From NCBI GenBank assembly GCA_035492455.1, contig DATJJE010000007.1, positions 1 through 64,000 of the forward strand: a DNA stretch of 64,000 bases, given 5' to 3'. Positions 33,692 to 41,515 of this stretch are shown piece after piece. The notes beneath the pieces were generated by a model. It was not told the origin of the DNA and made no database searches. It was given only the letters and a program-made list of their open reading frames with translations. Within the stretch, counting starts at the first letter, position 1, and every line of letters starts with the position of its first letter. Origin of the DNA: Gp6-AA40 sp035492455. GTDB lineage: Bacteria > Acidobacteriota > Vicinamibacteria > Vicinamibacterales > UBA2999. Made by a program: the position numbers and the translations under genes.

Positions 33692-35982
33692 TCTCCCGAA
33701 GAGAACTCCTCAAGGGCGGCGCGTTCGTCGTCAGCTTCAGCATTCTTGGCCCGCTCGAGAAAGCGTTCGGTCAGGCCACCGCGCACATCGATCCGTACGG
33801 CAATCCCGATTACCTCGACCCGAGAAACCTCGACTCGTGGGTCGCGGTACGCGAGGACGGAACGGTGATCGTGCAGACGGGCAAGGTTGATCTCGGCACC
33901 GGCATCGAAACGGCGCTGGCGCAGATCGCCGCCGACGAGCTCGATGTCCCCTTCGATCGCATCCGCATGCAGATGGGCGACACCGCGAAAACGGTCGATG
34001 AAGGCCGCACCGCCGGCAGCAACACCATTCAGGCCGCAGGCCAGCATCTGCGGCAGGCAACGGCGGTCGCTCGAGTCGAACTGCTGAAGATGGCGTCGAC
34101 GCGTCTCGACGTCCCTGTCGAGCGGCTCACCGTCAAAGATGGCATCGTCAGCGATACGGCTGATCCGACCAAGAGCGTGTCGTACATGGCGCTCGTCGGT
34201 GGAAAGAAATTCAACATCACGATGCCCGTCACCGGCCAGCAGGGAGGGCTGCAGATTGCGCCGGCGGTCAAGCCGAAGAAGTACACGGACTATAAAGTCG
34301 TCGGCACGTCGGTGCCGCGCGTCGATCTGCCGCGCAAGCTGACCGCGGCGTATCCATACATCGCCGATGTCAGAGTGCCCGGCATGCTGCACGGACGCGT
34401 CATTCGTCCGGCCACGACGTTGTCGAAGCCGCGCGTTGACGAGAACTCGGTTGCCAACATCAAAGGCCTCGTGAAGGTAGTGCAGGATGGTACGTTCGTC
34501 GGCGTCGTCGCGCAGACGGAATGGGCGGCCATCCAAGCCGCTCGCAATCTCAAGGTGACATGGGCTGCACCGTCATCTCCGCTGCCGGCGAGTCCCGCTG
34601 TGGTCGATCAGTACCTCACCAACACCAAGAGCTTCACCGACAACGGTCCGATGCCGAAAGGCGATACCGCTGCGGCACTCGCGAAGGCGGCACGGACCTT
34701 CGAAGCGACGTACCGCTGGGCGTTTCAGAATCACGCGATGATGCTGCCCTCGGTGGCGATTGCCGACGTTCAACCGGACAAGGTCACGATTTGGACCGGA
34801 GCGCAGGGCCCGTTTACCACGCGCGACCGTATTTCGGACATGCTCGGACTGGCGAAGCGAAATGTGATCGTCAACTGGGTCGAGCACTCGGGCTGTTATG
34901 GCCGGCTCACGTCCGATGACGCGGCAGAAGATGCGGTGCTGCTGTCGCGCGCCGTCGGGAAACCGGTGCGCGTGCAGTGGAGCCGGCAGGACGAATTCAT
35001 CTGGGAGCCGAAGGGGCCGCAGCAGCTGATGAACGTGCGCGTCGGCACCGACGCGCAGGGAAAAATGATCGCGTGGGAGTACGCCGGCCGTACGTTCCCG
35101 TGGACCGAAGCCCAGGGCACGCCGCAGCTTGGTGAGCGCCAGATCGGCCAGAAGAACACCGCGCCATATCCGGCGAGTCCGACTGGTGCCGGCGCCGTCG
35201 CGCAGATGTACGAGATCCCGAATCAGAAAGTTACAGCCGCGTACATCCCATGGCCGCAGGACGATCCGACGCCGCTTCGTACGAATCCGCTGCGCTCGCC
35301 CGGCGAACCGGCCGGCTGGTTTGCCAGTGAAACGATGGTCGATGAGGTGGCGGCGGCGCATCGCGTGGATGCATATCAATTCCGCCTGCGGCATCTGACC
35401 AACGATCAACGCGCGTCCGAACTGCTGCAGGCAACGGCAAAGCAGGCAGCGTGGAAGGAACGGCCCTCTCCCTCACCCGATGCAGAGAACGCAAAGGCTA
35501 CGGGCCGCGGCATCGCGCTGATTGCGCGTGGCCCGACGCTCGTTTGTGCGATTGCGGACGTCGAAGTCGATCGCGGCAGCGGCATCGTCACGGTGAAGAA
35601 GATGACGATGGGACACGACTGCGGGCTGATCATCAACCCCGACGGGCTGAAGTTCCAGATCGAAGCCAACGTGATGCACGGCGTGAGCCGCGCATTGATG
35701 GAAGAAGTGAAGTGGGATGCGAACGGCATCAAGACCGTGGACTGGAAGACGTATCCCGTGATCACGTTCAACAAAGTGCCCGACGTCGACGTCGTGCTCA
35801 TCAACCGTCCGGAGCGCGCCTCCTCCGGTTCCGGCGAGCCGGGCATCGTGCCGATGTTTGCGGCGATTGGCAACGCGATATTCGATGCGGTCGGTGTCCG
35901 CCTGCGCGAAGGGCCGTTCACACCGCAGCGCGTCAAGGCCGCGCTCCAGTCGAAAACGACCGCCACGACTGCACGGCTGTAG
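33688..35982 (+). CDS. Molybdopterin-binding subunit of a xanthine dehydrogenase-family enzyme (IorB-like)
   Basis: 764 residues from the ATG at 33688, which overlaps the previous stop (ATGA). The N-terminus MISRRELLKGGAFVVSFSIL is a Tat signal with the twin Arg at 4-5, so the assembled enzyme is exported with its folded partner. Family blocks are HIDPYGNPDYLDPRNL, VQTGKVDLGTGIETALAQIA near 69-88 (the molybdopterin-contact Gly-rich loop), FQNHAMMLPS near 346 and SSGSGEPGIVPMFAAIGNAI near 712-731, where the Glu in G-E-P-G fits the catalytic base. The IorB-type lacks a fused 2Fe-2S or FAD domain. The substrate may be an N-heterocycle or aldehyde. Confidence 0.9.
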   Translation: MISRRELLKGGAFVVSFSILGPLEKAFGQATAHIDPYGNPDYLDPRNLDSWVAVREDGTVIVQTGKVDLGTGIETALAQIAADELDVPFDRIRMQMGDTAKTVDEGRTAGSNTIQAAGQHLRQATAVARVELLKMASTRLDVPVERLTVKDGIVSDTADPTKSVSYMALVGGKKFNITMPVTGQQGGLQIAPAVKPKKYTDYKVVGTSVPRVDLPRKLTAAYPYIADVRVPGMLHGRVIRPATTLSKPRVDENSVANIKGLVKVVQDGTFVGVVAQTEWAAIQAARNLKVTWAAPSSPLPASPAVVDQYLTNTKSFTDNGPMPKGDTAAALAKAARTFEATYRWAFQNHAMMLPSVAIADVQPDKVTIWTGAQGPFTTRDRISDMLGLAKRNVIVNWVEHSGCYGRLTSDDAAEDAVLLSRAVGKPVRVQWSRQDEFIWEPKGPQQLMNVRVGTDAQGKMIAWEYAGRTFPWTEAQGTPQLGERQIGQKNTAPYPASPTGAGAVAQMYEIPNQKVTAAYIPWPQDDPTPLRTNPLRSPGEPAGWFASETMVDEVAAAHRVDAYQFRLRHLTNDQRASELLQATAKQAAWKERPSPSPDAENAKATGRGIALIARGPTLVCAIADVEVDRGSGIVTVKKMTMGHDCGLIINPDGLKFQIEANVMHGVSRALMEEVKWDANGIKTVDWKTYPVITFNKVPDVDVVLINRPERASSGSGEPGIVPMFAAIGNAIFDAVGVRLREGPFTPQRVKAALQSKTTATTARL

Positions 35983-36123
35983 CGCGATCAAGATCGGCGG
36001 CAGGATCACAAATTTGGCTGGTGCCTCCTGCCGCCGCTGCTCCGCCTCCTGAGATTCCTCACAATTTTCGACCGTTCGGCGGGCACCGCGTTTGCCGATA
36101 TCCCTCCGTCCAAAGGAGGACTC

Positions 36124-36675
36124 ATGCCCTCGAAGAAATCGACGCGTTTCGCCGACGTGAAGAATTTCGCCGACGTGAAGAAGTTCTTCCGGAATCGGAC
36201 GGCGGCGATCGGATTAATCGTGGTGTGCATCCTGGGCACAGGAATTCTGATTGCGGCGCGCACATCGGAGCCGACAAGCGCGGCGACATTGACCGAAGCG
36301 CCGGCGGCCGCACCGGTCGCGTCAGAGGCCCCGAAAGCCGAGGTGCGGACGAACGTGACCGCAGCCAGACTTGCGGCCAGGCCGCAGGACGCCGAGGCCA
36401 CCAAGGAAGCGGAGCCCGTGACGATCGAAGGCTGTCTCGTTCAGGACGACGAGACGTTCCGCCTGAAGAACACGGAGGGCGAGGACGCGCCGAAGGGCCG
36501 CAGCTGGAAGACGGGCTTCCTGCATAAAGGATCGAAAACGCTCGAGATCGTCGACGCGCGGCACCGGCTGAACCTCGCCAAGCATGTGGGCGAACAGGTC
36601 AGCGTGTCGGGCATGCTGCTGGATCGGGAACTTCAGGGCTCGTCCATCAAACGCCTCGCGGAATCCTGTAATTAG
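36124..36675 (+). CDS. Membrane-anchored hypothetical protein
   Basis: 183 residues: a basic cytoplasmic N-terminus (about 1-26), one membrane helix (about 28-45: IGLIVVCILGTGILIAA), an Ala/Pro/Glu-rich linker (about 47-95), and a small C-terminal domain (about 97-183) with VTIEGCLVQDDETFRLKNTE, SWKTGFLHKGSKTLEIVDA and LAKHVGEQVSVSGML. I recall this C-terminal block (T-I-x-G-C-L...S-W-K-x-G-F-L) in unnamed acidobacterial proteins, OB-like in strand order. The first residues hold a tandem copy, FADVKN and FADVKK, encoded by a perfect DNA repeat. AGGAGG precedes the ATG. No function known. Confidence 0.65.
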   Translation: MPSKKSTRFADVKNFADVKKFFRNRTAAIGLIVVCILGTGILIAARTSEPTSAATLTEAPAAAPVASEAPKAEVRTNVTAARLAARPQDAEATKEAEPVTIEGCLVQDDETFRLKNTEGEDAPKGRSWKTGFLHKGSKTLEIVDARHRLNLAKHVGEQVSVSGMLLDRELQGSSIKRLAESCN

Positions 36676-36740
36676 CGGTACTCGGGCCTCGGGGTTCGGG
36701 ATTCGTAGCGAATCCCGAATCCCCATCCCACATCCCGGAA
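36676..36740. repeat. 7-bp-period array folded as an imperfect palindrome
   Basis: Left arm heptads actcggg, cctcggg, gttcggg, attcgta; right arm gaatccc-type heptads, with a central GGGATTCG / CGAATCCC dyad (about 36699-36718). It follows the stop of the hypothetical gene directly and precedes the NHL tandem pair by about 60 bases. Confidence 0.7.
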
Positions 36741-36797
36741 AGGCTTGCGTCGCGGCGCGGCTCGTGCCAATCTTCCGCCCTCACCGGGAGGGTGAAA

Positions 36798-38024
36798 ATG
36801 AGGAACCGGACCGTCGCCGTCGGTACCAGCGTCATTGCCCTTCTTGTTGCCCTCGGTCTGACACAAAGCTGGCTCGATCGAGCCGCGGCGCAGGGGAAGA
36901 GCGCCGTTCAGGCGCCACGCTTCGAAGTCGACCCGCTCTGGCCGAAGCCGCTGCCCAATCACTGGATACTCGGGTCAACGATTGGCGTATGGGTGGACGC
37001 CGACGATCACGTCTGGATCATCCACCGCAGCTCCGCGACACTCGGCAACAACGAAAAGACGCTGGAGACCAAACAGGGCGAGTGCTGCGCGGGCGCACCG
37101 CCGGTCCTCGAGTTCGATCAGGAAGGCAACCTGCTGCGCCACTGGGGTGGACCGGGTCAGGGTTATGAGTGGCCCGACTCCAACCACGGCATCTTCATCG
37201 ACTACAAAGGCAACGTGTGGGTGGGCGGCAACGGCGGTCCCGACTCGCACATCCTCAAATTCACCAAGGACGGCAAGTTCCTGATGCAGGTCGGCAAGAA
37301 GGGGGCGCGCCGCAAGGAAGGCGCGGGTGCCGGCAATCAGGAAGGGCAGGTAGCCGGCTTCATCGGCGGCAGCAACGATCCGGTCAGCTTCGGCCGCGTC
37401 GCGAAGATCTTCGTCGACCCGAAAGAGAACGAAGCCTACATCGCCGACGGCTATCTGAATAAGCGTGTCGCCGTGATCGACGCGGACACCGGCAAGATGA
37501 AGCGCTTCTGGGGCGCGTACGGCAACAAGCCGGACGACACGCCAATGCCGCCGTACAATCCCGCGAATCCACCGGCGCAGCAGTTCTACAACCCGGTGCA
37601 CTGCGCCGACATGTCGGTCGATCGGTTGATCTACGTCTGCGATCGCGTTGGCGATCGCCTGCAGGTCTTCACACCCGAAGGCAAATTCGTCAAGGAGCAG
37701 TGGTACGAGAAGAATACGCTCAATGCCGGGTCGGTGTGGGACATCGCATTCTCGAAAGACGCGCAGCAGAAGTACATCTTCATGGCTGATGGCGTGAACG
37801 AGAAGGTGAAGGTGATCGATCGGCAGACGCTGCAGGAGCTGACGACATTCGGCGACGGCGGACGGCAGCCGGGACAGTTCTACGGCGTGCACAGCATCGC
37901 CATTGATTCCAAGGGCAACCTCTACACAACCGAGACCTACGAAGGGAAACGGCTGCAGAAGTTCGTCTACAAAGGCATGGCCTCCGTGAAGGAAGCCCAG
38001 GGCGTCGTCTGGCCGCGAAAGTGA
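36798..38024 (+). CDS. Secreted NHL-repeat beta-propeller, tandem copy 1
   Basis: 408 residues from the ATG at 36798; a GTG two codons earlier is inside the GGGAGGG ribosome-binding region. A signal peptide (to about 30) is followed by NHL blades: WPKPLPNHWILGSTIGVWVD near 50, PDSNHGIFIDYKGNVWVGGN near 128, KIFVDPKENEAYIADGYLNK near 205 and GQFYGVHSIAIDSKGNLYTT near 360. Two cysteines side by side (GECCAG near 96-97) could form an unusual vicinal disulfide. A periplasmic binding or hydrolytic role is inferred. It is closely related to the next gene, nine bases downstream. Confidence 0.8.
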   Translation: MRNRTVAVGTSVIALLVALGLTQSWLDRAAAQGKSAVQAPRFEVDPLWPKPLPNHWILGSTIGVWVDADDHVWIIHRSSATLGNNEKTLETKQGECCAGAPPVLEFDQEGNLLRHWGGPGQGYEWPDSNHGIFIDYKGNVWVGGNGGPDSHILKFTKDGKFLMQVGKKGARRKEGAGAGNQEGQVAGFIGGSNDPVSFGRVAKIFVDPKENEAYIADGYLNKRVAVIDADTGKMKRFWGAYGNKPDDTPMPPYNPANPPAQQFYNPVHCADMSVDRLIYVCDRVGDRLQVFTPEGKFVKEQWYEKNTLNAGSVWDIAFSKDAQQKYIFMADGVNEKVKVIDRQTLQELTTFGDGGRQPGQFYGVHSIAIDSKGNLYTTETYEGKRLQKFVYKGMASVKEAQGVVWPRK

Positions 38025-38032
38025 GGCTCAGT

Positions 38033-39274
38033 ATGAAAAAGCTGGTTCTGACTCTGCTCGTGGTGCTCGCCGTGCTTGCCGTCGCGCAGGCGATTCTGAA
38101 CAGGGTTGCCGACGCGCAGAGCAAAGGCGCGGCGATGGCGCCGCGGTTCGAAGTCGATCCGATGTGGCCCAAGCCGATGCCCAACCACTGGGTGCTCGGA
38201 CAGACCATCGGCGTGTGGGTCGATGCAGACGACCACATCTGGATCGTGCATCGCAGTTCCGCGACGCTCGCCGACCAGGAGAAAGGCATCGAGAAGAAGA
38301 CCGCGGAGCTGTGCTGCGCGGGTGCGCCGCCGGTCCTCGAATTCGATCAGGCAGGCAACCTGCTGCGGCACTGGGGCGGCCAGGTCGCGGGCGCGCCATA
38401 CGAATGGCCGGAGGGCAACCACGGCATCTTCATTGACCACAAAGGCAACGTCTGGATCGGCGGCAACGGCGGTCCCGACTCGCACATCCTGAAGTTCACC
38501 AAGGACGGCAAGTTCCTCCTGCAGATCGGCAAGAAGGGCGCGCGCCGCAAGACCGGCGCCTCCGCGGGCAACCAGGAAGGACAGGTCGCCGGGTTCGTGG
38601 GCGGCAGCAACGACACCATGAACTTCGGCCGCGTGGCGAAGATCTTCGTCGATGCCAAAGCCAACGAAGCGTACGTCGCCGACGGATATTTGAACAAGCG
38701 CGTCGCCGTGCTCGATGCCGACACCGGCAAGATGAAACGGTGGTGGGGCGCGTATGGCAACAAGCCGGACGATACGCCGCTGCCGCCGTACGATCCAGCC
38801 GCGAAGCCGGCGCAGCAGTTCTACAACCCGGTCCACTGCGCCGACATGTCGAACGATCGCTTCATCTATGTGTGCGACCGCGTCGGTGATCGTCTGCAGG
38901 TGTTCACGCCTGAAGGCAAGTTCGTCAAGGAAGCGTGGTTCGCGAAGAACACCAAAGGCTCCGGCGCCGTGTGGGATGTCGCCTTCTCGAAAGATCCGGA
39001 ACAGAAGTACATCTACATGGCCGATGGCATGAACGACATCGTCCGCATCGTCGATCGACAGACGCTGCAGGAGCTGACGACGTTCGGCGACGGCGGGCGG
39101 CAGCCCGGTCAGTTCTACGGCGTGCACAGCATCGCCACGGACTCGAAGGGCAACATCTATACGACGGAAACCTGGGAAGGCAAACGCCTCCAGAAATTCG
39201 TCTACAAGGGCCTGGCGCCGGTTACCAAGAAGAACCAGGGCGTGATCTGGCCGGGGACGAACGCCACGAAATAG
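38033..39274 (+). CDS. Secreted NHL-repeat beta-propeller, tandem copy 2
   Basis: 413 residues with a hydrophobic signal (about 4-22). The blade order and most of the sequence match the gene just upstream, for example FEVDPMWPKPMPNHWVLGQT, the adjacent Cys pair in AELCCAGAPPVLEFDQ, and GRQPGQFYGVHSIATDSKG. Differences include a four-residue insert in the blade HWGGQVAGAPYEWPEG. The pair arose by gene duplication and is cotranscribed. The substrate is unknown. The 9-bp array beginning right after its stop runs on into the next gene's 5' end. Confidence 0.8.
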   Translation: MKKLVLTLLVVLAVLAVAQAILNRVADAQSKGAAMAPRFEVDPMWPKPMPNHWVLGQTIGVWVDADDHIWIVHRSSATLADQEKGIEKKTAELCCAGAPPVLEFDQAGNLLRHWGGQVAGAPYEWPEGNHGIFIDHKGNVWIGGNGGPDSHILKFTKDGKFLLQIGKKGARRKTGASAGNQEGQVAGFVGGSNDTMNFGRVAKIFVDAKANEAYVADGYLNKRVAVLDADTGKMKRWWGAYGNKPDDTPLPPYDPAAKPAQQFYNPVHCADMSNDRFIYVCDRVGDRLQVFTPEGKFVKEAWFAKNTKGSGAVWDVAFSKDPEQKYIYMADGMNDIVRIVDRQTLQELTTFGDGGRQPGQFYGVHSIATDSKGNIYTTETWEGKRLQKFVYKGLAPVTKKNQGVIWPGTNATK

Positions 39275-39275
39275 G

Positions 39276-39428
39276 TGCGGCGGTGCAATGGGTGCCGATG
39301 GTGCGAAGGGTGCGTCCGACGGTGCGAGACTGTGCGATGGTTCGATCTGAACCGTCGCACCCTCGCACTCTCGGACGCACTATTCGCACCTATCGCACCT
39401 GTCGCACTTCTCGCACCTGTCGCATCAG
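39276..39428. repeat. 9-bp-period array folded as an imperfect palindrome
   Basis: The left half carries irregular GGTGCGANN-type units (about 39276-39345). The right half carries five clean 9-mers TCGCACNNN (39384-39428). The centre is GGTTCGATCTGAACC (39340-39354). The halves are complementary in type. The 9-bp unit is three codons long, so in the HupE frame it reads as R-T-x triplets. Confidence 0.75.
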
Positions 39429-40737
39429 TCTGTTAATCGCTCTCCTCCTGCTCCCAGCGACACGCGTCTTCGCCCACGACATCCCGCGCGACGTCACCGT
39501 ACAGGCGTTCGCCAAGCCTGAAGGGCACAGCTTCAAGCTGCTCGTCCGCGTACCGCTCAAGGCAATCATGGACATCGAGTTCCCGCGGCGCGAGCGCGAC
39601 TACGTGGACCTCGATCGGGTAGATCAGTCGCTGCGTGACGCGGCGATGATCTGGCTGGCCCGCAAGGTCGAGCTGTACGAGGAGGAGTCACTCGTCGCCG
39701 ACCCGCGCATCCTGTCGGTGCGCATGTCACTCGAATCGGATCGTTCGTTCAGCTCGTACGAGGACGCGCTGGCGCATCTCAACGGTCCACGGTTGACGAA
39801 CGACACGTCGATCTTCTGGGAACAGGGAATTCTCGACGTGCTGTTCGAGTATCCGATTCAGTCGGACCAGTCGCATTTCGCCATCCACATGGCGTTCGAC
39901 CGCCTCGGCATCCGCGTTGTCACGGCGCTGCGGTTCATGCCGCCGGGCGGTGTGGTCCGCCCGTACGAGCTCGAAGGCGACGCCGGACTGGTGCCACTCG
40001 ATCCGCGGTGGCATCAGGCGGTGCTGCGCTTCATCAGGCTGGGGTTCTTCCACATTCTCGACGGCACCGATCACCTGCTGTTCCTGTTCTGCCTGGTGGT
40101 TCCATTCCGCCGTGTGTGGACGCTCGTGCCGATTGTCACGGCGTTTACCGTCGCGCATTCGATCACGCTGATCGCCGCCGCCTACAACTACGCGCCCGGC
40201 GCGCTCTGGTTTCCTCCGCTCATCGAGACGCTCATCGCCACGTCGATCGTCTACATGGCGCTGGAGAACATCGCCGTCGAGCGGCCGCATCGCCGATGGC
40301 TGATCACGTTCCTGTTCGGCCTCGTGCACGGGTTCGGCTTCTCGTTCGGCCTGCAGCACACGATGCAGTTCGCCGGCTCGCACCTGCTCACGTCGCTGCT
40401 CTCGTTCAACATCGGCGTCGAGCTCGGCCAGCTGCTGGTGCTGGTGGTCATGGTGCCTGCGCTCGGCCTGCTGTTCCGCTATGTCGTCGCCGAGAGGATG
40501 GGGACCATCATCCTCTCGGCAATCGTCGCGCATACCGCATGGCACTGGATGACCGATCGCTTCGACACGCTGCGTCAGTTTCCCTGGCCCGAACTTACGG
40601 CAGCGGACGCGGCGAGCGCGATCCGATGGCTGATGGCGCTGATTGCGGTAGTGTCGGCCGCCTACCTGCTTTCACGGGCAGCAGCATCGGTACGCGCGTC
40701 CGGTACTCCTCGTACACCGAGCCGTATTCCGAAATAA
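39337..40737 (+). CDS. HupE/UreJ family membrane protein
   Basis: Up to 466 residues. The start is uncertain: the ATG at 39337 lies inside the 9-bp array, so residues about 11-31 read R-T-x triplets; a non-ATG start after the array is possible. A signal peptide (SLLIALLLLPATRVFA) ends before HDIP. A soluble domain (about 50-215) precedes six or so membrane helices. The family signature GFFHILDGTDHLLFLFCL (near 231-248), then TVAHSITLI and GLVHGFGFSFGL, supplies His and Asp residues proposed to bind metal. Members are nickel or other metal permease-like proteins; hydrogenase genes are absent here. The end overlaps mddA. Confidence 0.75.
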   Translation: MVRSEPSHPRTLGRTIRTYRTCRTSRTCRISLLIALLLLPATRVFAHDIPRDVTVQAFAKPEGHSFKLLVRVPLKAIMDIEFPRRERDYVDLDRVDQSLRDAAMIWLARKVELYEEESLVADPRILSVRMSLESDRSFSSYEDALAHLNGPRLTNDTSIFWEQGILDVLFEYPIQSDQSHFAIHMAFDRLGIRVVTALRFMPPGGVVRPYELEGDAGLVPLDPRWHQAVLRFIRLGFFHILDGTDHLLFLFCLVVPFRRVWTLVPIVTAFTVAHSITLIAAAYNYAPGALWFPPLIETLIATSIVYMALENIAVERPHRRWLITFLFGLVHGFGFSFGLQHTMQFAGSHLLTSLLSFNIGVELGQLLVLVVMVPALGLLFRYVVAERMGTIILSAIVAHTAWHWMTDRFDTLRQFPWPELTAADAASAIRWLMALIAVVSAAYLLSRAAASVRASGTPRTPSRIPK

Positions 40738-41392
40738 GGTCGCGCTCCTCGAACTGGATGGCGAGCACGATGTAGGCGGTCGTCGCGAGCGCGAAGACCA
40801 GATGCGCCAGCGTCATCGTCGGCGTCATCCAGAACGCCAGCAGAAATCCGAAATACAGCGGATGACGGACTACTCGATATGGCGCGGGCATCCGGAATTC
40901 GATGCGGCTATAGGGGCGGCCGACCAGCGGCAGCCATACCTGCCGCAGTCCGAATAGATCGAAGTGATTGATCAGGAAGGTGACGACGAGCACCGTTACC
41001 CATCCGGCGGCGAACAGCATCCAGAGCACGCCGCGGATGAACGGATTCTCCACCGACCATATCTGGATGCCGATCGGGCGCCACTGCCAGAACAGCAGCA
41101 ATAGCGCAACGCTCGCGAAGAGCACGAAGGTGGAGCGCTCGATGCTCCACGGCACGATCTGCGTCCACCACTCCTTGAACCAGCGACGCGCCATGACGCT
41201 GTGCTGCACGGCGAACACCGTCAGCAGCAGCGCGTCGATCGCCAGCGCCTGGAGAAGCGGAGATGAAGGCGCGCCATCGAGGCGGGTCGGCACGGCGAAG
41301 CCGCCGACAAATGCGATGGCGTAGAGAAAGGTGCCGAGGAACACGAAATACGCGGCAACGCCGTAAGCAAAGAATGTCAGTCTCTTGAGCAC
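40595..41392 (-). CDS. mddA: Methanethiol S-methyltransferase (MddA)
   Basis: 265 residues with about five membrane helices. It follows MddA closely along its length: an N-terminal helix FFAYGVAAYFVFLGTFLYAI, AVQHSVMARRWFKEWWTQ near 62-79, SIERSTFVLFASVALLLLFW near 84-103, FLINHFDLFGLRQVWLP near 139-155, then the SAM-site block YRVVRHPLYFGFLLAFWMTP near 172-191 and QFEERDLISEYGSVYEEYR near 212-230. The enzyme methylates methanethiol with S-adenosylmethionine to give dimethyl sulfide. The final tail of about 25 residues is unusual and is encoded antisense to the end of hupE, a 143-bp convergent overlap. Confidence 0.85.
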   Translation of the reverse strand: MLKRLTFFAYGVAAYFVFLGTFLYAIAFVGGFAVPTRLDGAPSSPLLQALAIDALLLTVFAVQHSVMARRWFKEWWTQIVPWSIERSTFVLFASVALLLLFWQWRPIGIQIWSVENPFIRGVLWMLFAAGWVTVLVVTFLINHFDLFGLRQVWLPLVGRPYSRIEFRMPAPYRVVRHPLYFGFLLAFWMTPTMTLAHLVFALATTAYIVLAIQFEERDLISEYGSVYEEYRTRVPMLLPVKAGRRPTLPQSAPSAIGSRSPRPLP

Positions 41393-41515
41393 GGTCTGTC
41401 CTCCTATCTGCAGATGAGAGGATGCCGAGCGCTCCGCAGCGCCACCATGGGTGGTCTGTCCCGAATTGAGTAGAATCGCCGCCGAAACAGCGGGACATTC
41501 GTCCCAACGGCAGCG

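Noticed and set aside
38935..39336. Upstream extension of hupE into the second NHL gene
   Set aside because: It would overlap the NHL gene out of frame by over 300 bases; no ribosome-binding site.
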